Shown: piece by piece, positions 8,738-18,117 of the stretch
How positions within the stretch are numbered: the stretch's first letter is position 1
How the letters are laid out: each line of letters begins with the position of its first letter
Source of the DNA: Streptomyces sp. 378
Lineage (GTDB): Bacteria > Actinomycetota > Actinomycetes > Streptomycetales > Streptomycetaceae
Length of the DNA stretch: 64,000 bases
Direction: 5' to 3'
NCBI RefSeq assembly: GCF_030124145.1
Contig: NZ_JASKMS010000004.1
Location: forward strand, 1-64,000
Position numbers and translations under genes: made by a program
The notes under the pieces: generated by a model
Databases searched by the model: none
Told to the model about the DNA's origin: nothing
Seen by the model: only the letters and a program-made list of their open reading frames with translations

Positions 8738-9823
8738 ATGGCAGGGAAGAAGAAATCGCGGCCGGTCCTCTCCGGCCTCGTGGTGCTGGCGCTCGTCGCG
8801 ACCTCCGGCTACCTCACCGTCGAGCTCCGCAAGCAGGAGGACAAGGGCGTCCCGGAGATCACGAACGTCGGCGTGCTGGACGGCTCGGACCGGGCCGGCG
8901 GCGCGACGAAGGCCAGGGACAAGGGCGCCGAGAGCTGGTCCCGGCTGGAGAACCCCGCCCGCTCCGTGCTGCGCCGGTCCGACGGCCAGGTCAGGGCGGT
9001 GTTCACCGACGGGGCGCGCACCGCGACCCTGACCGGACCGGCCCGCACCTTCGCCGAGCCCTCGTCGACGAGCTCCAAGGTCTCCACGACCGACTGGGTC
9101 CGCCTCATGCCCGAGCCCTGGAAGAAGGGCGCGGAGAAGCAGAAGTGGTTCAAGGACTGGTACGCGGAGTACGAGACCGGCAAGGAGGACGACCTGCTGG
9201 CCATCGCCTTCCAGTACGTCGCGGGCGCCAAGCAGAAGAAGGACGAGCAGGGCACCGTCTACGCCGGTGACGCCAACTTCGGGCCCCTCAACACGAGCGG
9301 GGCCGAGGGCGGAGACCTGCGCCTGGAGCAGTCCGACTTCTACGACTACCTCGGCCTCCCGTACCCCTTCCGCGACGGCGTGATCGGGCAGCCGGAGACC
9401 GCGCGCGCCCGGTCGATCGACTGCTCGGGCTACATGCGGATGGTGTTCGGCTACCGCGCCCGCTACCCGCTCATGTCCTCGGACAAGTCGGGTGACGGCC
9501 TGCCGCGCACCGCCAACGGCATGGCCCGCTCCGAGGAGGGTGCCGACATCCTGCCGCTCACCGGCGTCTCGTCCGAGGACCGGCCCTCCGGCATCGACCA
9601 GCTCCAGCCCGGGGACCTCGTCTTCTTCAAGCTCGACGCCCGCACCGAGCAGCGCCTGGACCACGTGGGCATGGTGCTCGGCTACGACACCGAGGGCCAC
9701 CTGCTCTTCGTCTCCAGCCGCGAGGAGGTCAACGGACCGACCATCGGCGATGTCGGCGGAGTGTCCCGGCTGGACGGCAACGGCTATTACGCCAAGACGC
9801 TGCGCAGCGCGAAGAGGCTGTGA
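8738..9823 (+). CDS. Secreted/anchored NlpC/P60 (C40) peptidase
   Basis: NlpC/P60 enzymes cleave gamma-D-glutamyl bonds in peptidoglycan; Bacillus PgdS, which degrades poly-gamma-glutamate, has the same fold. N-terminal signal or anchor (VLSGLVVLALVATSGYLTV) is followed by a long non-catalytic region, then the catalytic domain. The nucleophile is Cys229 in RSIDCSGYMRM and the His is His309 in RLDHVGMVLGY, with GDLVFFKL between them. 361 residues. ATG with AGGAG upstream. As last gene of the pgs-like set, a role in trimming or releasing polymer is likely; peptidoglycan could be the substrate instead. Confidence 0.85.
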   Translation: MAGKKKSRPVLSGLVVLALVATSGYLTVELRKQEDKGVPEITNVGVLDGSDRAGGATKARDKGAESWSRLENPARSVLRRSDGQVRAVFTDGARTATLTGPARTFAEPSSTSSKVSTTDWVRLMPEPWKKGAEKQKWFKDWYAEYETGKEDDLLAIAFQYVAGAKQKKDEQGTVYAGDANFGPLNTSGAEGGDLRLEQSDFYDYLGLPYPFRDGVIGQPETARARSIDCSGYMRMVFGYRARYPLMSSDKSGDGLPRTANGMARSEEGADILPLTGVSSEDRPSGIDQLQPGDLVFFKLDARTEQRLDHVGMVLGYDTEGHLLFVSSREEVNGPTIGDVGGVSRLDGNGYYAKTLRSAKRL

Positions 9824-9845
9824 CCGGGCGCCCGGCGGCGGCAGG

Positions 9846-10715
9846 TCACCCGTTGGCCGCGGCCGAGGCCTGGGCTTCGCCGCGGCGGCGGATCTGGTTG
9901 AACGTGAACTGGCCCAGGTCGTTCCCGGTCTTGAAGACCGCGGTGTCCTTGGGCGTCACGCCCTTGCCGTCGGTGAAGCCGGCGTTGGTGAAGTAGGCGT
10001 AGCGGCCGTAGGAGTTGCTGGTCGTGCGGCAGACGCCCGACTCGCAGAAGGGCTTGACGCCGCCGCCGGAGAGCGACTTGACGAAGCTCCTCTTGTCGGA
10101 CTGGCCCTTGGCCTTGAGGGCCTGGGCCTCGGTGTCGAAGACGGCCACGCCGACCGTCACCGCGATGCCGTCCTTGACGTAGGTGGCACGTATCAGGCGT
10201 GTGCAGTCGTTCGCGGTGAGGGCCTTGGGGAGCGTGCCGCCGGCCGCCGAGGCGCAGTTCCTCGTGTCCGCCGTGGGGCCCTTCTCGTAGACCGTCTCGC
10301 CCATGGTGAGCTGGGTGCCCGGGAAGAGGGTGGCCGGGCTGAGCGGGGCCTTGTCCTTCTTCGCGCTGGCGATGAAGTCCTTCGGGTCCAGCGGGGGAGG
10401 GGCGCTGGTCGGGGCGAACGACGGGGCCGAGGCGGACTGACTCGGGATGTCGGCCGACGGCAGGGAGGTCGGGGTGCCCTTGCTGTCGCCGCCCGCCGAG
10501 ACGACGGCCACCGCGACGGCGGTGCCGATCGCGACGGTGGCGAACGCGCCGCCGCCGATCAGCAGCAGCCGGCGTCGCCTGTTGCGGGCCTCGGAGGCCT
10601 CGGCGAGCGCCGCCCAGTCCGGAGCGTGGCCGCCCCCGCTGTTCCAGGGCTGCTGTGACGGTGGTTTCCAGGGATCCCACTGAGACTGAGGTCCCCCCTG
10701 CTGCCCAAAGCTCAT
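9846..10715 (-). CDS. Membrane-anchored protein of unknown function
   Basis: 289 residues. A Gln/Pro/Gly-rich cytoplasmic N-terminus precedes the basic RNRRRRL and one TM (LLIGGGAFATVAIGTAVAVAVVSA), then a Ser/Pro-rich linker and an extracellular domain with a few cysteines (for example FCESGVCRT and NCASAAG). I recognise no family. Start ATG 10715 is chosen over 10724 because TAAGAT lies 7 nt upstream, as in a leaderless promoter. Its stop is 22 bp from the NlpC/P60 stop, so the two converge. It is divergent from a small membrane protein gene. Confidence 0.75.
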   Translation of the reverse strand: MSFGQQGGPQSQWDPWKPPSQQPWNSGGGHAPDWAALAEASEARNRRRRLLLIGGGAFATVAIGTAVAVAVVSAGGDSKGTPTSLPSADIPSQSASAPSFAPTSAPPPLDPKDFIASAKKDKAPLSPATLFPGTQLTMGETVYEKGPTADTRNCASAAGGTLPKALTANDCTRLIRATYVKDGIAVTVGVAVFDTEAQALKAKGQSDKRSFVKSLSGGGVKPFCESGVCRTTSNSYGRYAYFTNAGFTDGKGVTPKDTAVFKTGNDLGQFTFNQIRRRGEAQASAAANG

Positions 10716-10789
10716 GGGCCGCATCTTAGACGGGACAAGGGGTGTGCTGGTCCGCCCGGATCGGCTCTCCAGCCCCTAGCGTTCCTCCC

Positions 10790-11101
10790 ATGCGCACGGG
10801 CAAAGGCGACATCTCCGGGTGGTTGGGGCGACTGCTGCCGGCCGTGGTGCTGCTGGTGTGGGCGCTGTCGTGGCAGGGCTTCGCGGCCGGGGTGTGGCCG
10901 TCGGTCGTGGTGGGGGCGCTGGGAGGGTTCGGTCGTCCGCGCGGTGGCCGTTCCGCGCTGCGGTGGTGCGCCGCGGTCGCTGTCGACGTGCTGCTCTGCC
11001 CGGTCGTCCCCCGGGTCCGGCCGGTGCGGCGCGGGACGCTGCGGAGGGCCGTCACCTTCTGTGGCGTCCTGTATGTTTCGGTGACCGGGTGGCTGCGGTG
11101 A
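10790..11101 (+). CDS. Small hydrophobic protein of unknown function
   Basis: 103 residues with about two to three possible membrane segments (LLPAVVLLVWALSW, AAVAVDVLLCPVV) and many Arg/Trp residues. ATG 10790 is preceded by TAGCGT with a 7-nt gap, again leaderless-like, while the upstream in-frame ATG at 10742 lacks any signal. It lies just before the rplM promoter. No recognised family; gene status rests on codon bias and the promoter-like context. Confidence 0.5.
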   Translation: MRTGKGDISGWLGRLLPAVVLLVWALSWQGFAAGVWPSVVVGALGGFGRPRGGRSALRWCAAVAVDVLLCPVVPRVRPVRRGTLRRAVTFCGVLYVSVTGWLR

Positions 11102-11110
11102 TACCGCGTT

Positions 11111-11139
11111 TTGACCCTTGTGGTGTACCCCGGTATTCT
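11111..11139 (+). promoter_or_regulatory. Vegetative promoter for rplM-rpsI
   Basis: TTGACC at 11111-11116 and TATTCT at 11134-11139 are separated by exactly 17 bp, close to the sigma-HrdB consensus. The start of rplM is about 180 bp downstream, leaving a long 5' leader that could hold r-protein control; no clear structure was identified in it. Confidence 0.75.
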
Positions 11140-11318
11140 GCTTGTTCGTTGTGTATTGGCTTGCTCATTCTCACGGGACGGGCCCTTACACCGGTCCACC
11201 GGGCCGATGACCAGCGACCCCACGTACGCGGTATGCGTCGCCGCAGTGCGGTCCAGGCTGTCGTGATCGTTTCGGTGACCAGTTATGGACCATTCACTCG
11301 AAGCGAAGGCTACGAACC

Positions 11319-11762
11319 GTGCGTACGTACAGCCCCAAGCCCGGCGATGTGACGCGCCAGTGGCACGTCATCGACGCTCAGGACGTTGTCCTGGGTCGTC
11401 TCGCCACCACTGCCGCGACGCTCCTCCGGGGCAAGCACAAGCCGATCTACGCGCCGCACGTCGACGCTGGTGACTTCGTCATCATCATCAACGCCGACAA
11501 GGTGCACCTCTCCGGCAACAAGCGGACCCAGAAGATGGCGTACCGCCACTCCGGCTACCCGGGTGGTCTGCGCTCCGTCCGTTACGACGAGCTGCTCGAC
11601 AAGAACCCCGAGAAGGCCATCGAGAAGGCCGTCAAGGGCATGCTCCCCAAGAACACGCTGGGCCGTCAGATGCTCTCGAAGCTGAAGGTCTACAAGGGTG
11701 ACCAGCACCCGCACGGCGCGCAGCAGCCGCAGCCGTACGAGATCACCCAGGTCGCGCAGTAA
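11319..11762 (+). CDS. rplM: 50S ribosomal protein L13
   Basis: Early-assembling large-subunit protein. The 147 residues contain the L13 blocks [34 protein letters not shown] and [13 protein letters not shown]. Length is typical (142-147). GTG start. rpsI follows at 42 bp in the standard rplM-rpsI operon with the promoter at 11111-11139. Confidence 0.97.
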   Translation: MRTYSPKPGDVTRQWHVIDAQDVVLGRLATTAATLLRGKHKPIYAPHVDAGDFVIIINADKVHLSGNKRTQKMAYRHSGYPGGLRSVRYDELLDKNPEKAIEKAVKGMLPKNTLGRQMLSKLKVYKGDQHPHGAQQPQPYEITQVAQ

Positions 11763-11804
11763 GTCCGGCCACCCCCTAAGACTGAACAGAATCTGAGGAG
11801 AATC

Positions 11805-12317
11805 GTGGCCGAGACCACTGCCGAGCAGCCGCTCGAAGAGCTTGACATCGACAGCTACACCACCGAGTCCGAGGTGCCCGTCGAGGGCGAGTACACCTCG
11901 GAGTCCATGGCCTCCCGCTTCGGCGAGCCCCAGCCGGCCGCCGGCCTGGGCCGTCGCAAGAACGCCATCGCCCGCGTCCGGATCGTCCCGGGCACCGGCA
12001 AGTGGAAGATCAACGGTCGCACCCTCGAGGACTACTTCCCGAACAAGGTGCACCAGCAGGAAGTCAACGAGCCGTTCAAGGTTCTCGAGCTCGAGGGCCG
12101 CTACGACGTCGTCGCCCGCATCTCCGGTGGCGGTGTCTCCGGTCAGGCCGGTGCGCTCCGTCTCGGTGTCGCCCGTGCGCTGAACGAGGCGGACGTCGAC
12201 AACAACCGCGGTCCGCTGAAGAAGGCCGGCTTCCTCAAGCGCGACGACCGTGCGGTCGAGCGCAAGAAGGCCGGTCTGAAGAAGGCCCGCAAGGCTCCGC
12301 AGTACAGCAAGCGCTAA
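11805..12317 (+). CDS. rpsI: 30S ribosomal protein S9
   Basis: The C-terminal tail of S9 reaches the P-site tRNA; here it ends RKAPQYSKR with the expected terminal KR. Core blocks [15 protein letters not shown] and [21 protein letters not shown] are visible. The 170-residue product has an acidic N-terminal extension of about 40 residues, usual in actinomycetes. GTG start with GAGGAG upstream. It is the last gene of the operon. Confidence 0.97.
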   Translation: MAETTAEQPLEELDIDSYTTESEVPVEGEYTSESMASRFGEPQPAAGLGRRKNAIARVRIVPGTGKWKINGRTLEDYFPNKVHQQEVNEPFKVLELEGRYDVVARISGGGVSGQAGALRLGVARALNEADVDNNRGPLKKAGFLKRDDRAVERKKAGLKKARKAPQYSKR

Positions 12318-12355
12318 TCGCGTCGCCTGTCCTTGCGACTGGCTTCGCAACGATC

Positions 12356-12385
12356 GCCCCGGCGGCACGGACGTGCTGCCGGGGC
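12356..12385 (+). terminator. Terminator after rpsI
   Basis: A 13-bp stem (12356-12368 with 12373-12385, one G-U pair) has a GGAC loop and is followed by GGTTCGTTT. It separates rpsI from glmM. Confidence 0.8.
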
Positions 12386-12482
12386 GGTTCGTTTACACAA
12401 CCCCTACAGCTCCCGGACAGTCTCAGGGGGGTGTACTGGGGATGTGAGCCGCATTCTCTTCAGCAATTCGGAGGACACCACA

Positions 12483-13841
12483 GTGGGACGACTCTTCGGC
12501 ACGGACGGCGTGCGCGGTGTCGCCAACGCGGATCTGACGGCGGAGATGGCCCTCGGCCTCTCCGTGGCCGCGGCACACGTACTGGCCGAGGCGGGCACGT
12601 TCGAAGGACACCGGCCGAGGGCCGTGGTCGGGCGTGACCCCCGTGCGTCCGGGGAGTTCCTGGAAGCCGCCGTCGTCGCGGGACTCGCCAGCGCGGGCCT
12701 GGACGTGCTGCGGGTCGGCGTGCTGCCGACGCCCGCCGTGGCGTACCTCACCGGAGAGCTCGGCGCCGACCTCGGTGTGATGCTCTCCGCGAGCCACAAC
12801 GCCATGCCCGACAACGGCATCAAGTTCTTCGCCCGCGGTGGGCACAAGCTCGCCGACGAGCTGGAGGACCGGATCGAGTCCGTCTACGCGGAGCACCGCA
12901 CCGGCGCCCCGTGGGACCGCCCGACCGGCTCCGGCGTGGGCCGCGTACGCGACTACGACGAGGGCTTCGACCGGTACGTCGCGCATCTGCTGGGTGCCCT
13001 GCCGAACCGGCTCGACGGGCTGAAGATCGTCCTCGACGAGGCGCACGGCGCCGCCTCCCGGGTCTCGCCCGAGGCGTTCCAGCGGGCCGGTGCCGAGGTC
13101 GTCACCATCGGGGCCGAGCCGGACGGGCTCAACATCAACGACGGGTGCGGTTCGACGCACCTGGACAAGATCAAGGCCGCCGTCGTCGAGCACGGAGCCG
13201 ATCTGGGCATCGCGCACGACGGGGACGCCGACCGGTGCCTCGCCGTCGACCACACCGGCGAGGAGGTCGACGGGGACCAGATCCTCGCCGTGCTCGCGCT
13301 GGCGATGCGGGAGCACTCCGCGCTGCGGTCCGAGACGGTCGTGGCCACCGTGATGTCCAACCTCGGGTTCAAGCTGGCCATGGAGCGCGAGGGCATCCGG
13401 CTGGTGCAGACCGCCGTCGGCGACCGGTACGTGCTGGAGGAGATGAAGGAGCACGGGTTCGCCCTCGGGGGCGAGCAGTCCGGGCACGTCATCATCCTCG
13501 ACCACGCGACGACCGGGGACGGGACGCTGACCGGGCTGCTGCTGGCGGCCCGGGTCGCCGAGAGCGGACGTACGCTGCGCGAACTCGCCGCCGTCATGGA
13601 GCGGTTGCCGCAGGTGCTGATCAATGTGCCGGACGTCGACAGGTCCCGGGTGGGGACGTCCGCGGAGCTCGCGACGGCCGTCGCGGACGCGGAGCGGGAG
13701 CTGGGGGCGACCGGGCGCGTGCTGCTGCGGCCCTCCGGGACCGAGCCGTTGGTGCGCGTGATGGTCGAGGCGGCCGATATCGAGCAGGCCCGGTCCGTCG
13801 CGGGGCGGCTCGCCGACGCGGTGAAGTCCGCGCTCGGGTAG
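12483..13841 (+). CDS. glmM: Phosphoglucosamine mutase
   Basis: Converts glucosamine-6-phosphate to glucosamine-1-phosphate in UDP-GlcNAc synthesis. The 452 residues start [14 protein letters not shown] after the initiator. The phosphoserine loop is [15 protein letters not shown], the metal site [14 protein letters not shown] and the phosphate-binding loop [15 protein letters not shown] 12483 is preceded by GGAGG and gives the family-typical N-terminus; the long frame from 12333 is rejected. Together with glmS 2.2 kb away it covers amino-sugar supply. Confidence 0.96.
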   Translation: MGRLFGTDGVRGVANADLTAEMALGLSVAAAHVLAEAGTFEGHRPRAVVGRDPRASGEFLEAAVVAGLASAGLDVLRVGVLPTPAVAYLTGELGADLGVMLSASHNAMPDNGIKFFARGGHKLADELEDRIESVYAEHRTGAPWDRPTGSGVGRVRDYDEGFDRYVAHLLGALPNRLDGLKIVLDEAHGAASRVSPEAFQRAGAEVVTIGAEPDGLNINDGCGSTHLDKIKAAVVEHGADLGIAHDGDADRCLAVDHTGEEVDGDQILAVLALAMREHSALRSETVVATVMSNLGFKLAMEREGIRLVQTAVGDRYVLEEMKEHGFALGGEQSGHVIILDHATTGDGTLTGLLLAARVAESGRTLRELAAVMERLPQVLINVPDVDRSRVGTSAELATAVADAERELGATGRVLLRPSGTEPLVRVMVEAADIEQARSVAGRLADAVKSALG

Positions 13842-13889
13842 TCGGCCTCGCGGGTAGGGGCGCTACGGTTCGCGGACCGCGGCGCCCTC

Positions 13890-13929
13890 GTGGCTTGTCG
13901 CGCGGTGCCCCACGCCCCTGAGGGCGCTG
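13890..13929 (+). repeat. Intergenic repeat, copy 2
   Basis: About 90% matching to 1024-1062 and also located just after a housekeeping gene, here glmM. The first stem is weakened by one mismatch (GCGCGG against CCACGC) while the second, CGCCC-CTGA-GGGCG, is intact. Confidence 0.6.
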
Positions 13930-13942
13930 CCCCCGGCCCCCT

Positions 13943-14881
13943 TCAGAGCCGCCGGCGCTCTTTCCGCCAGAACCACTTCTGCGCCAGCAGGGTCAGCGTC
14001 CCGGCGACGATGATGCCCACCAGGTTCAGCAGGAGCTGCTCCGTGGAGCCCCAGGTCTGTTTCGTGTCGCCGTAGCTGAGGGCCACCGCCGCGTTCGCCG
14101 CGGCCGGGACCGTGGTGACGGAGATGGCCACGCCGACCAGAGCGCCCGACTTGGCCGAGGTCAGGGAGAGGGTGCCGGCGATGCCGGCCAGGACCGCCAC
14201 GACGAAGGAGAACCAGTCGGGGGCGTAGATGAAGCCGGTGTTGGGCCGGTCGCCATCCAGTTGTGCCTCGGTGAACTGGCCGACCGCGTCCATGAAGAGG
14301 CTGAAGCCGACCGTCACCGCCATCGCCACCGCGAAGCCCACCAGCAGCGCAATCAGCGAGCGAAGGGCCAGCCGGGGTCGGCGTCGGACGATCGCTGTGC
14401 AGATGCCGGTGAGGGGGCCGAACTCCGGCCCCACCGCCATGGCGCCCACGATCAGGATCGCGTTGTCCAGGACCACACCGCAGGCGGCGATCATGGTGGC
14501 GAGCGTGATGAAGGCGAGGTAGGTGACGGAGAGGGTCGACTCCTCGTGTGTCGCCTCGGTCAGTTGCTCCCACAGGACCGCGTCCGCGCCCTCACCCGGT
14601 GCGTCGGCCTCCGCCTTGTCGGCCCGCTCGGACAGGGACAGGTCGATGGACTCGACGGCGATGGAGCCGGTGGTGTCGATGCCCAGTTCCCGCAGGGCGG
14701 CGAGCAGTGCGTCGCCCGCCTCCCGGGCCACGTCACACATCACCACGTCCCCGGCGGGGTCGCGGGCGGCGCCCGGCAGCACGACGAGGTGGGTGGTGCC
14801 GACCGTCTTCCCGATCAGCAGGACCACGTCGTCGGTCCGGTCGGACGGCGTGAGCAGACGCAGATGGAGCATGGCGGTCAT
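13943..14881 (-). CDS. DUF389 family membrane protein
   Basis: 312 residues. An N-terminal soluble part of about 115 residues is followed by six or so membrane segments, including the family block AACGVVLDNAILIVGAMAVGP and later GIAGTLSLTSAKSGALVGVA with VTTVPAAANAAVAL. DUF389 members have no established biochemical role. The first ATG is 12 nt after a GGGAGGG run; an alternative ATG at 14872 lies 7 nt after TTAGAT and may be a leaderless start. Convergent with glmM and co-oriented with coaA, but 23 bp from its end. Confidence 0.85.
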   Translation of the reverse strand: MTAMLHLRLLTPSDRTDDVVLLIGKTVGTTHLVVLPGAARDPAGDVVMCDVAREAGDALLAALRELGIDTTGSIAVESIDLSLSERADKAEADAPGEGADAVLWEQLTEATHEESTLSVTYLAFITLATMIAACGVVLDNAILIVGAMAVGPEFGPLTGICTAIVRRRPRLALRSLIALLVGFAVAMAVTVGFSLFMDAVGQFTEAQLDGDRPNTGFIYAPDWFSFVVAVLAGIAGTLSLTSAKSGALVGVAISVTTVPAAANAAVALSYGDTKQTWGSTEQLLLNLVGIIVAGTLTLLAQKWFWRKERRRL

Positions 14882-14904
14882 CTAACCCGTCTTCCCTCCC
14901 GGCG

Positions 14905-15894
14905 TCACAGCTTGCGCAGGCTGAGCCGCTGCACCTTGTGGTCCGGGCCCTTGCGCACGACGAGGGTGGCGCGGCCCCGGGTGGGGGCGATGTTCTCCAC
15001 CAGATTGGGGCGGTTGACGGTGCGCCACATCGTCCGGGCGTAGTCCAGGGCCTCCTCCTCGGAGACCTGGGTGTACTTGCGGAAGTACGAGGACGGGTTC
15101 TGGAAGGCGGTCGCGCGCAGCTTGCGGAAGCGGTTGAGGTACCAGGTCTCGATGTCCTCGGCGCGGGCGTCGACGTACACGCTGAAGTCGAAGTAGTCGG
15201 CGAGACCGACGCGGGTGCGGCCGTCCTTGCCGGGCAGGGCCGGCTGGAGGACGTTCAGGCCCTCGACGATCAGGATGTCGGGGCGGCGGACCGTGAGCCT
15301 CTTGTCCGGGACGATGTCGTAGATCAGGTGGGAGTAGACGGGCGCGGTGACCTCGTCCTTGCCGGCCTTGATGTCGGCGACGAAACGGGTCAGGGCGCGG
15401 CGGTCGAAGGACTCCGGGAAGCCCTTGCGGGACATCAGGCCGCGGGCCTGGAGCTCCCGGGTGGGCAGCAGGAAGCCGTCGGTGGTGACCAGCTCGACGC
15501 GCGGGTGCTCCGGCCAGCGCGAGAGCAGGGCCTGGAGGAGGCGGGCGACCGTCGACTTGCCCACGGCGACCGAGCCGGCCACGCCTATGACGAACGGGGT
15601 GCCCGACTGGGAGCCCTTTTCGCCCAGGAAGGTGTTCAGCGCGCCTCTGAGGCCGTCGGTGGCGCCGACGTAGAGGTTGAGAAGCCGGGACAGCGGGAGG
15701 TAGATGTCCCGCACCTCGTCGAGGTCGATCACGTCGCCGAGACCGCGCAGCTTCTCGACCTCCTCGGCCGTCAGTGGCAGCGGCGTCTTGTCACGCAACG
15801 CGCTCCACTCGGCTCGGGTGAGGTCGAGGTAGGGAGTCGCCTCCGGGCGGGGCCGGTGGGCGCTCCGGGGCATCGAGGAGACCGGAGAGATCAC
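14905..15894 (-). CDS. coaA: Type I pantothenate kinase
   Basis: Phosphorylates pantothenate, the first committed step to coenzyme A. The P-loop is [18 protein letters not shown]. Other family blocks are [23 protein letters not shown] and [13 protein letters not shown], and the C-terminal W-Y-NRFRKLR region. 329 residues, typical. Start at GTG 15894 (an ATG eight codons in is an alternative). Divergent from glmS. Confidence 0.95.
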   Translation of the reverse strand: MISPVSSMPRSAHRPRPEATPYLDLTRAEWSALRDKTPLPLTAEEVEKLRGLGDVIDLDEVRDIYLPLSRLLNLYVGATDGLRGALNTFLGEKGSQSGTPFVIGVAGSVAVGKSTVARLLQALLSRWPEHPRVELVTTDGFLLPTRELQARGLMSRKGFPESFDRRALTRFVADIKAGKDEVTAPVYSHLIYDIVPDKRLTVRRPDILIVEGLNVLQPALPGKDGRTRVGLADYFDFSVYVDARAEDIETWYLNRFRKLRATAFQNPSSYFRKYTQVSEEEALDYARTMWRTVNRPNLVENIAPTRGRATLVVRKGPDHKVQRLSLRKL

Positions 15895-16082
15895 AGTCCA
15901 TTGTGACGGGCGTACGAACGGATGGTGAGGTGGGATCCGTCACGCGGGCTCTTCCTCGTCCGACGGCGGTGGAAACCGGCCGGGCGGCTCGTGGGCCGCG
16001 GGGTTCGTACCCCGGTGGGAATTTCCGATTTCGGGCACGCTTCGGCCGGTTCGGCGCGGGAATCGACTCTAAGCTGCCGCCC

Positions 16083-17930
16083 ATGTGTGGAATCGTGGGA
16101 TACGTGGGGCCGCAGTCCGCGCTCGAGGTCGTGATGGCCGGGCTGAAGCGGCTGGAGTACCGGGGGTACGACTCGGCGGGCGTCGCCGTCCTGGCCGACG
16201 GCGGGCTGGCGACGGCCAAGAAGGCCGGCAAGCTCCTCAACCTGGAGAAGGAACTGGACGGCAGGCCGCTGCCGACCGGCGCGACGGGCATCGGGCACAC
16301 CCGCTGGGCCACGCACGGCGGGCCGACGGACTCCAACGCCCATCCGCACATCGACAACGCGGGACGGGTCGCGGTGGTGCACAACGGCATCATCGAGAAC
16401 TTCGCCCTGCTGCGGGACGAGCTCGCCGAGCGCGGCCACGACCTGGCCTCCGAGACGGACACCGAGGTCGTCGCCCACCTGCTCGCCGAGGAGTTCTCCT
16501 CCTGCGCGGACCTCGCCGAGTCGATGCGGCTGGTGTGCCGGCGTCTGGAGGGCGCGTTCACGCTGGTCGCCGTGCACGCCGACGAGCCGGACGTGGTGGT
16601 GGGCGCGCGGCGGAACTCGCCGCTGGTGGTGGGCGTCGGGGAGGGCGAGGCCTTCCTCGCCTCGGATGTCGCCGCGTTCATCGCCCACACGCGCTCGGCG
16701 GTCGAGCTCGGCCAGGACCAGGTGGTGGAGCTGCGCCGGGACGGCGTGACGGTGACGGGCTTCGACGGCCGCCCCGCCGACGTGCGCTCGTACCACGTCG
16801 ACTGGGACGCGTCGGCCGCCGAGAAGGGCGGCTACGACTACTTCATGCTCAAGGAGATCGCCGAGCAGCCCAAGGCGGTCGCCGACACGCTCCTGGGCCG
16901 CATCGACGGGTCCGGCTCGCTGACCCTGGACGAGGTGCGGATTCCGGCGGGGGTGCTGCGGGAGATCGACAAGGTCGTCATCGTCGCCTGCGGTACGGCC
17001 TTCCACGCCGGGATGATCGCCAAGTACGCGATCGAGCACTGGACGCGGCTGCCCTGCGAGGTGGAACTGGCGAGCGAATTCCGTTACCGGGACCCGATCC
17101 TGGACGCGCAGACGCTCGTCATCGCCATCTCCCAGTCCGGCGAGACCATGGACACGCTGATGGCGCTGCGGCACGCCCGCGAGCAGGGCTCCAGAGTGCT
17201 GGCGATCTGCAACACCAACGGTTCGACGATCCCCCGCGAGTCGGACGCGGTGCTGTACACGCACGCCGGGCCGGAAGTGGCCGTCGCCTCGACGAAGGCG
17301 TTCCTGACGCAGCTCGTGGCGTGTTACCTGGTCGCCCTGTATCTGGGCCAGGTGCGCGGCACCAAGTGGGGCGACGAGATCCGGGCGGTGGTCCGCGACC
17401 TGTCGTCGATCGCCGGTGCGGTGGAACGGGTGCTCGGGACCATGGAGCCCGTACGGGAGCTGGCGCGCTCGCTCGCCTCGAAGGACACCGTGCTGTTCCT
17501 GGGACGGCATGTCGGTTACCCCGTCGCGCTGGAGGGCGCGCTGAAGCTGAAGGAACTGGCGTACATGCACGCCGAGGGGTTCGCGGCCGGGGAGCTGAAG
17601 CACGGGCCGATCGCCCTGATCGAGGAGGACCTGCCGGTCGTCGTGATGGTGCCGTCGCCGCGCGGGCGGTCGGTGCTGCACGACAAGATCGTGTCCAACA
17701 TCCAGGAGATCCGGGCCCGGGGCGCGCGGACGATCGTGATCGCGGAGGAGGGCGACGAGGCGGTCGTGCCCTACGCCGACCACCTGATCCGGATCCCGGT
17801 CACGCCGACGCTGCTTCAGCCGATGGTGGCGACCGTGCCGTTGCAGGTGTTCGCCTGCGAGCTGGCCACGGCCCGGGGCAACGAGGTGGATCAGCCTCGG
17901 AACCTGGCGAAGTCGGTGACGGTGGAGTAG
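16083..17930 (+). CDS. glmS: Glutamine-fructose-6-phosphate aminotransferase (isomerising)
   Basis: Makes glucosamine-6-phosphate from fructose-6-phosphate and glutamine, feeding glmM. The mature N-terminus MCGIVGYVGP provides Cys2, the glutaminase nucleophile after Met removal. GHTRWATHGGPTD is the glutamine-binding block; the SIS domains carry SQSGETMDTL and GRHVGYPVALEGALKLKEL, and the end is NLAKSVTVE. 615 residues. TAAGCT at 16070-16075 lies 7 nt before the ATG, so the mRNA is probably leaderless and there is no room for a glmS ribozyme. The 3' end overlaps the convergent DUF397 gene by 40 bp. Confidence 0.96.
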   Translation: MCGIVGYVGPQSALEVVMAGLKRLEYRGYDSAGVAVLADGGLATAKKAGKLLNLEKELDGRPLPTGATGIGHTRWATHGGPTDSNAHPHIDNAGRVAVVHNGIIENFALLRDELAERGHDLASETDTEVVAHLLAEEFSSCADLAESMRLVCRRLEGAFTLVAVHADEPDVVVGARRNSPLVVGVGEGEAFLASDVAAFIAHTRSAVELGQDQVVELRRDGVTVTGFDGRPADVRSYHVDWDASAAEKGGYDYFMLKEIAEQPKAVADTLLGRIDGSGSLTLDEVRIPAGVLREIDKVVIVACGTAFHAGMIAKYAIEHWTRLPCEVELASEFRYRDPILDAQTLVIAISQSGETMDTLMALRHAREQGSRVLAICNTNGSTIPRESDAVLYTHAGPEVAVASTKAFLTQLVACYLVALYLGQVRGTKWGDEIRAVVRDLSSIAGAVERVLGTMEPVRELARSLASKDTVLFLGRHVGYPVALEGALKLKELAYMHAEGFAAGELKHGPIALIEEDLPVVVMVPSPRGRSVLHDKIVSNIQEIRARGARTIVIAEEGDEAVVPYADHLIRIPVTPTLLQPMVATVPLQVFACELATARGNEVDQPRNLAKSVTVE

Positions 17931-18109
17931 TCGCCCTTGAGGGCGTCGACGAAGGCGGTGAAGGCTCCGGCCGGGACGGTGACAGTCGCGGCCGGGGCTT
18001 TTGAGTCCCGGATGGCTATGTGGGTGGGGGTCGGGGCGATCTCCACGCAGGAGTCGCCGTCGCCAGGCCCTGAATAGGATGACTTTCGCCAGTTGCCGGT
18101 GGTGTCCAT
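17891..18109 (-). CDS. DUF397 protein (WhiJ-associated small protein type)
   Basis: 72 residues starting MDTTGNWRKSSYSGPGDG, with CVEIAP, IRDSK and a C-terminal FVDALK, the standard DUF397 pattern. Such proteins are encoded next to WhiJ/Scr1-type HTH regulators and are thought to act as their partners in developmental control. Start ATG 18109 has GAGG 6 nt upstream; a GTG at 18121 would overlap the regulator stop by 4 bp. Its last 40 bp overlap the end of glmS on the other strand. The overlap codes in both directions. Confidence 0.85.
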   Translation of the reverse strand: MDTTGNWRKSSYSGPGDGDSCVEIAPTPTHIAIRDSKAPAATVTVPAGAFTAFVDALKGDYSTVTDFARFRG

Positions 18110-18117
18110 AGGGCGCC

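Noticed and set aside
15903..16082. N-terminal extension of glmS
   Set aside because: GlmS must start MCG for its catalytic Cys; extension overlaps the coaA promoter region.
16040..16082. glmS ribozyme
   Set aside because: The -10 hexamer is 7 nt before the ATG, so no leader RNA is available; no ribozyme core visible.
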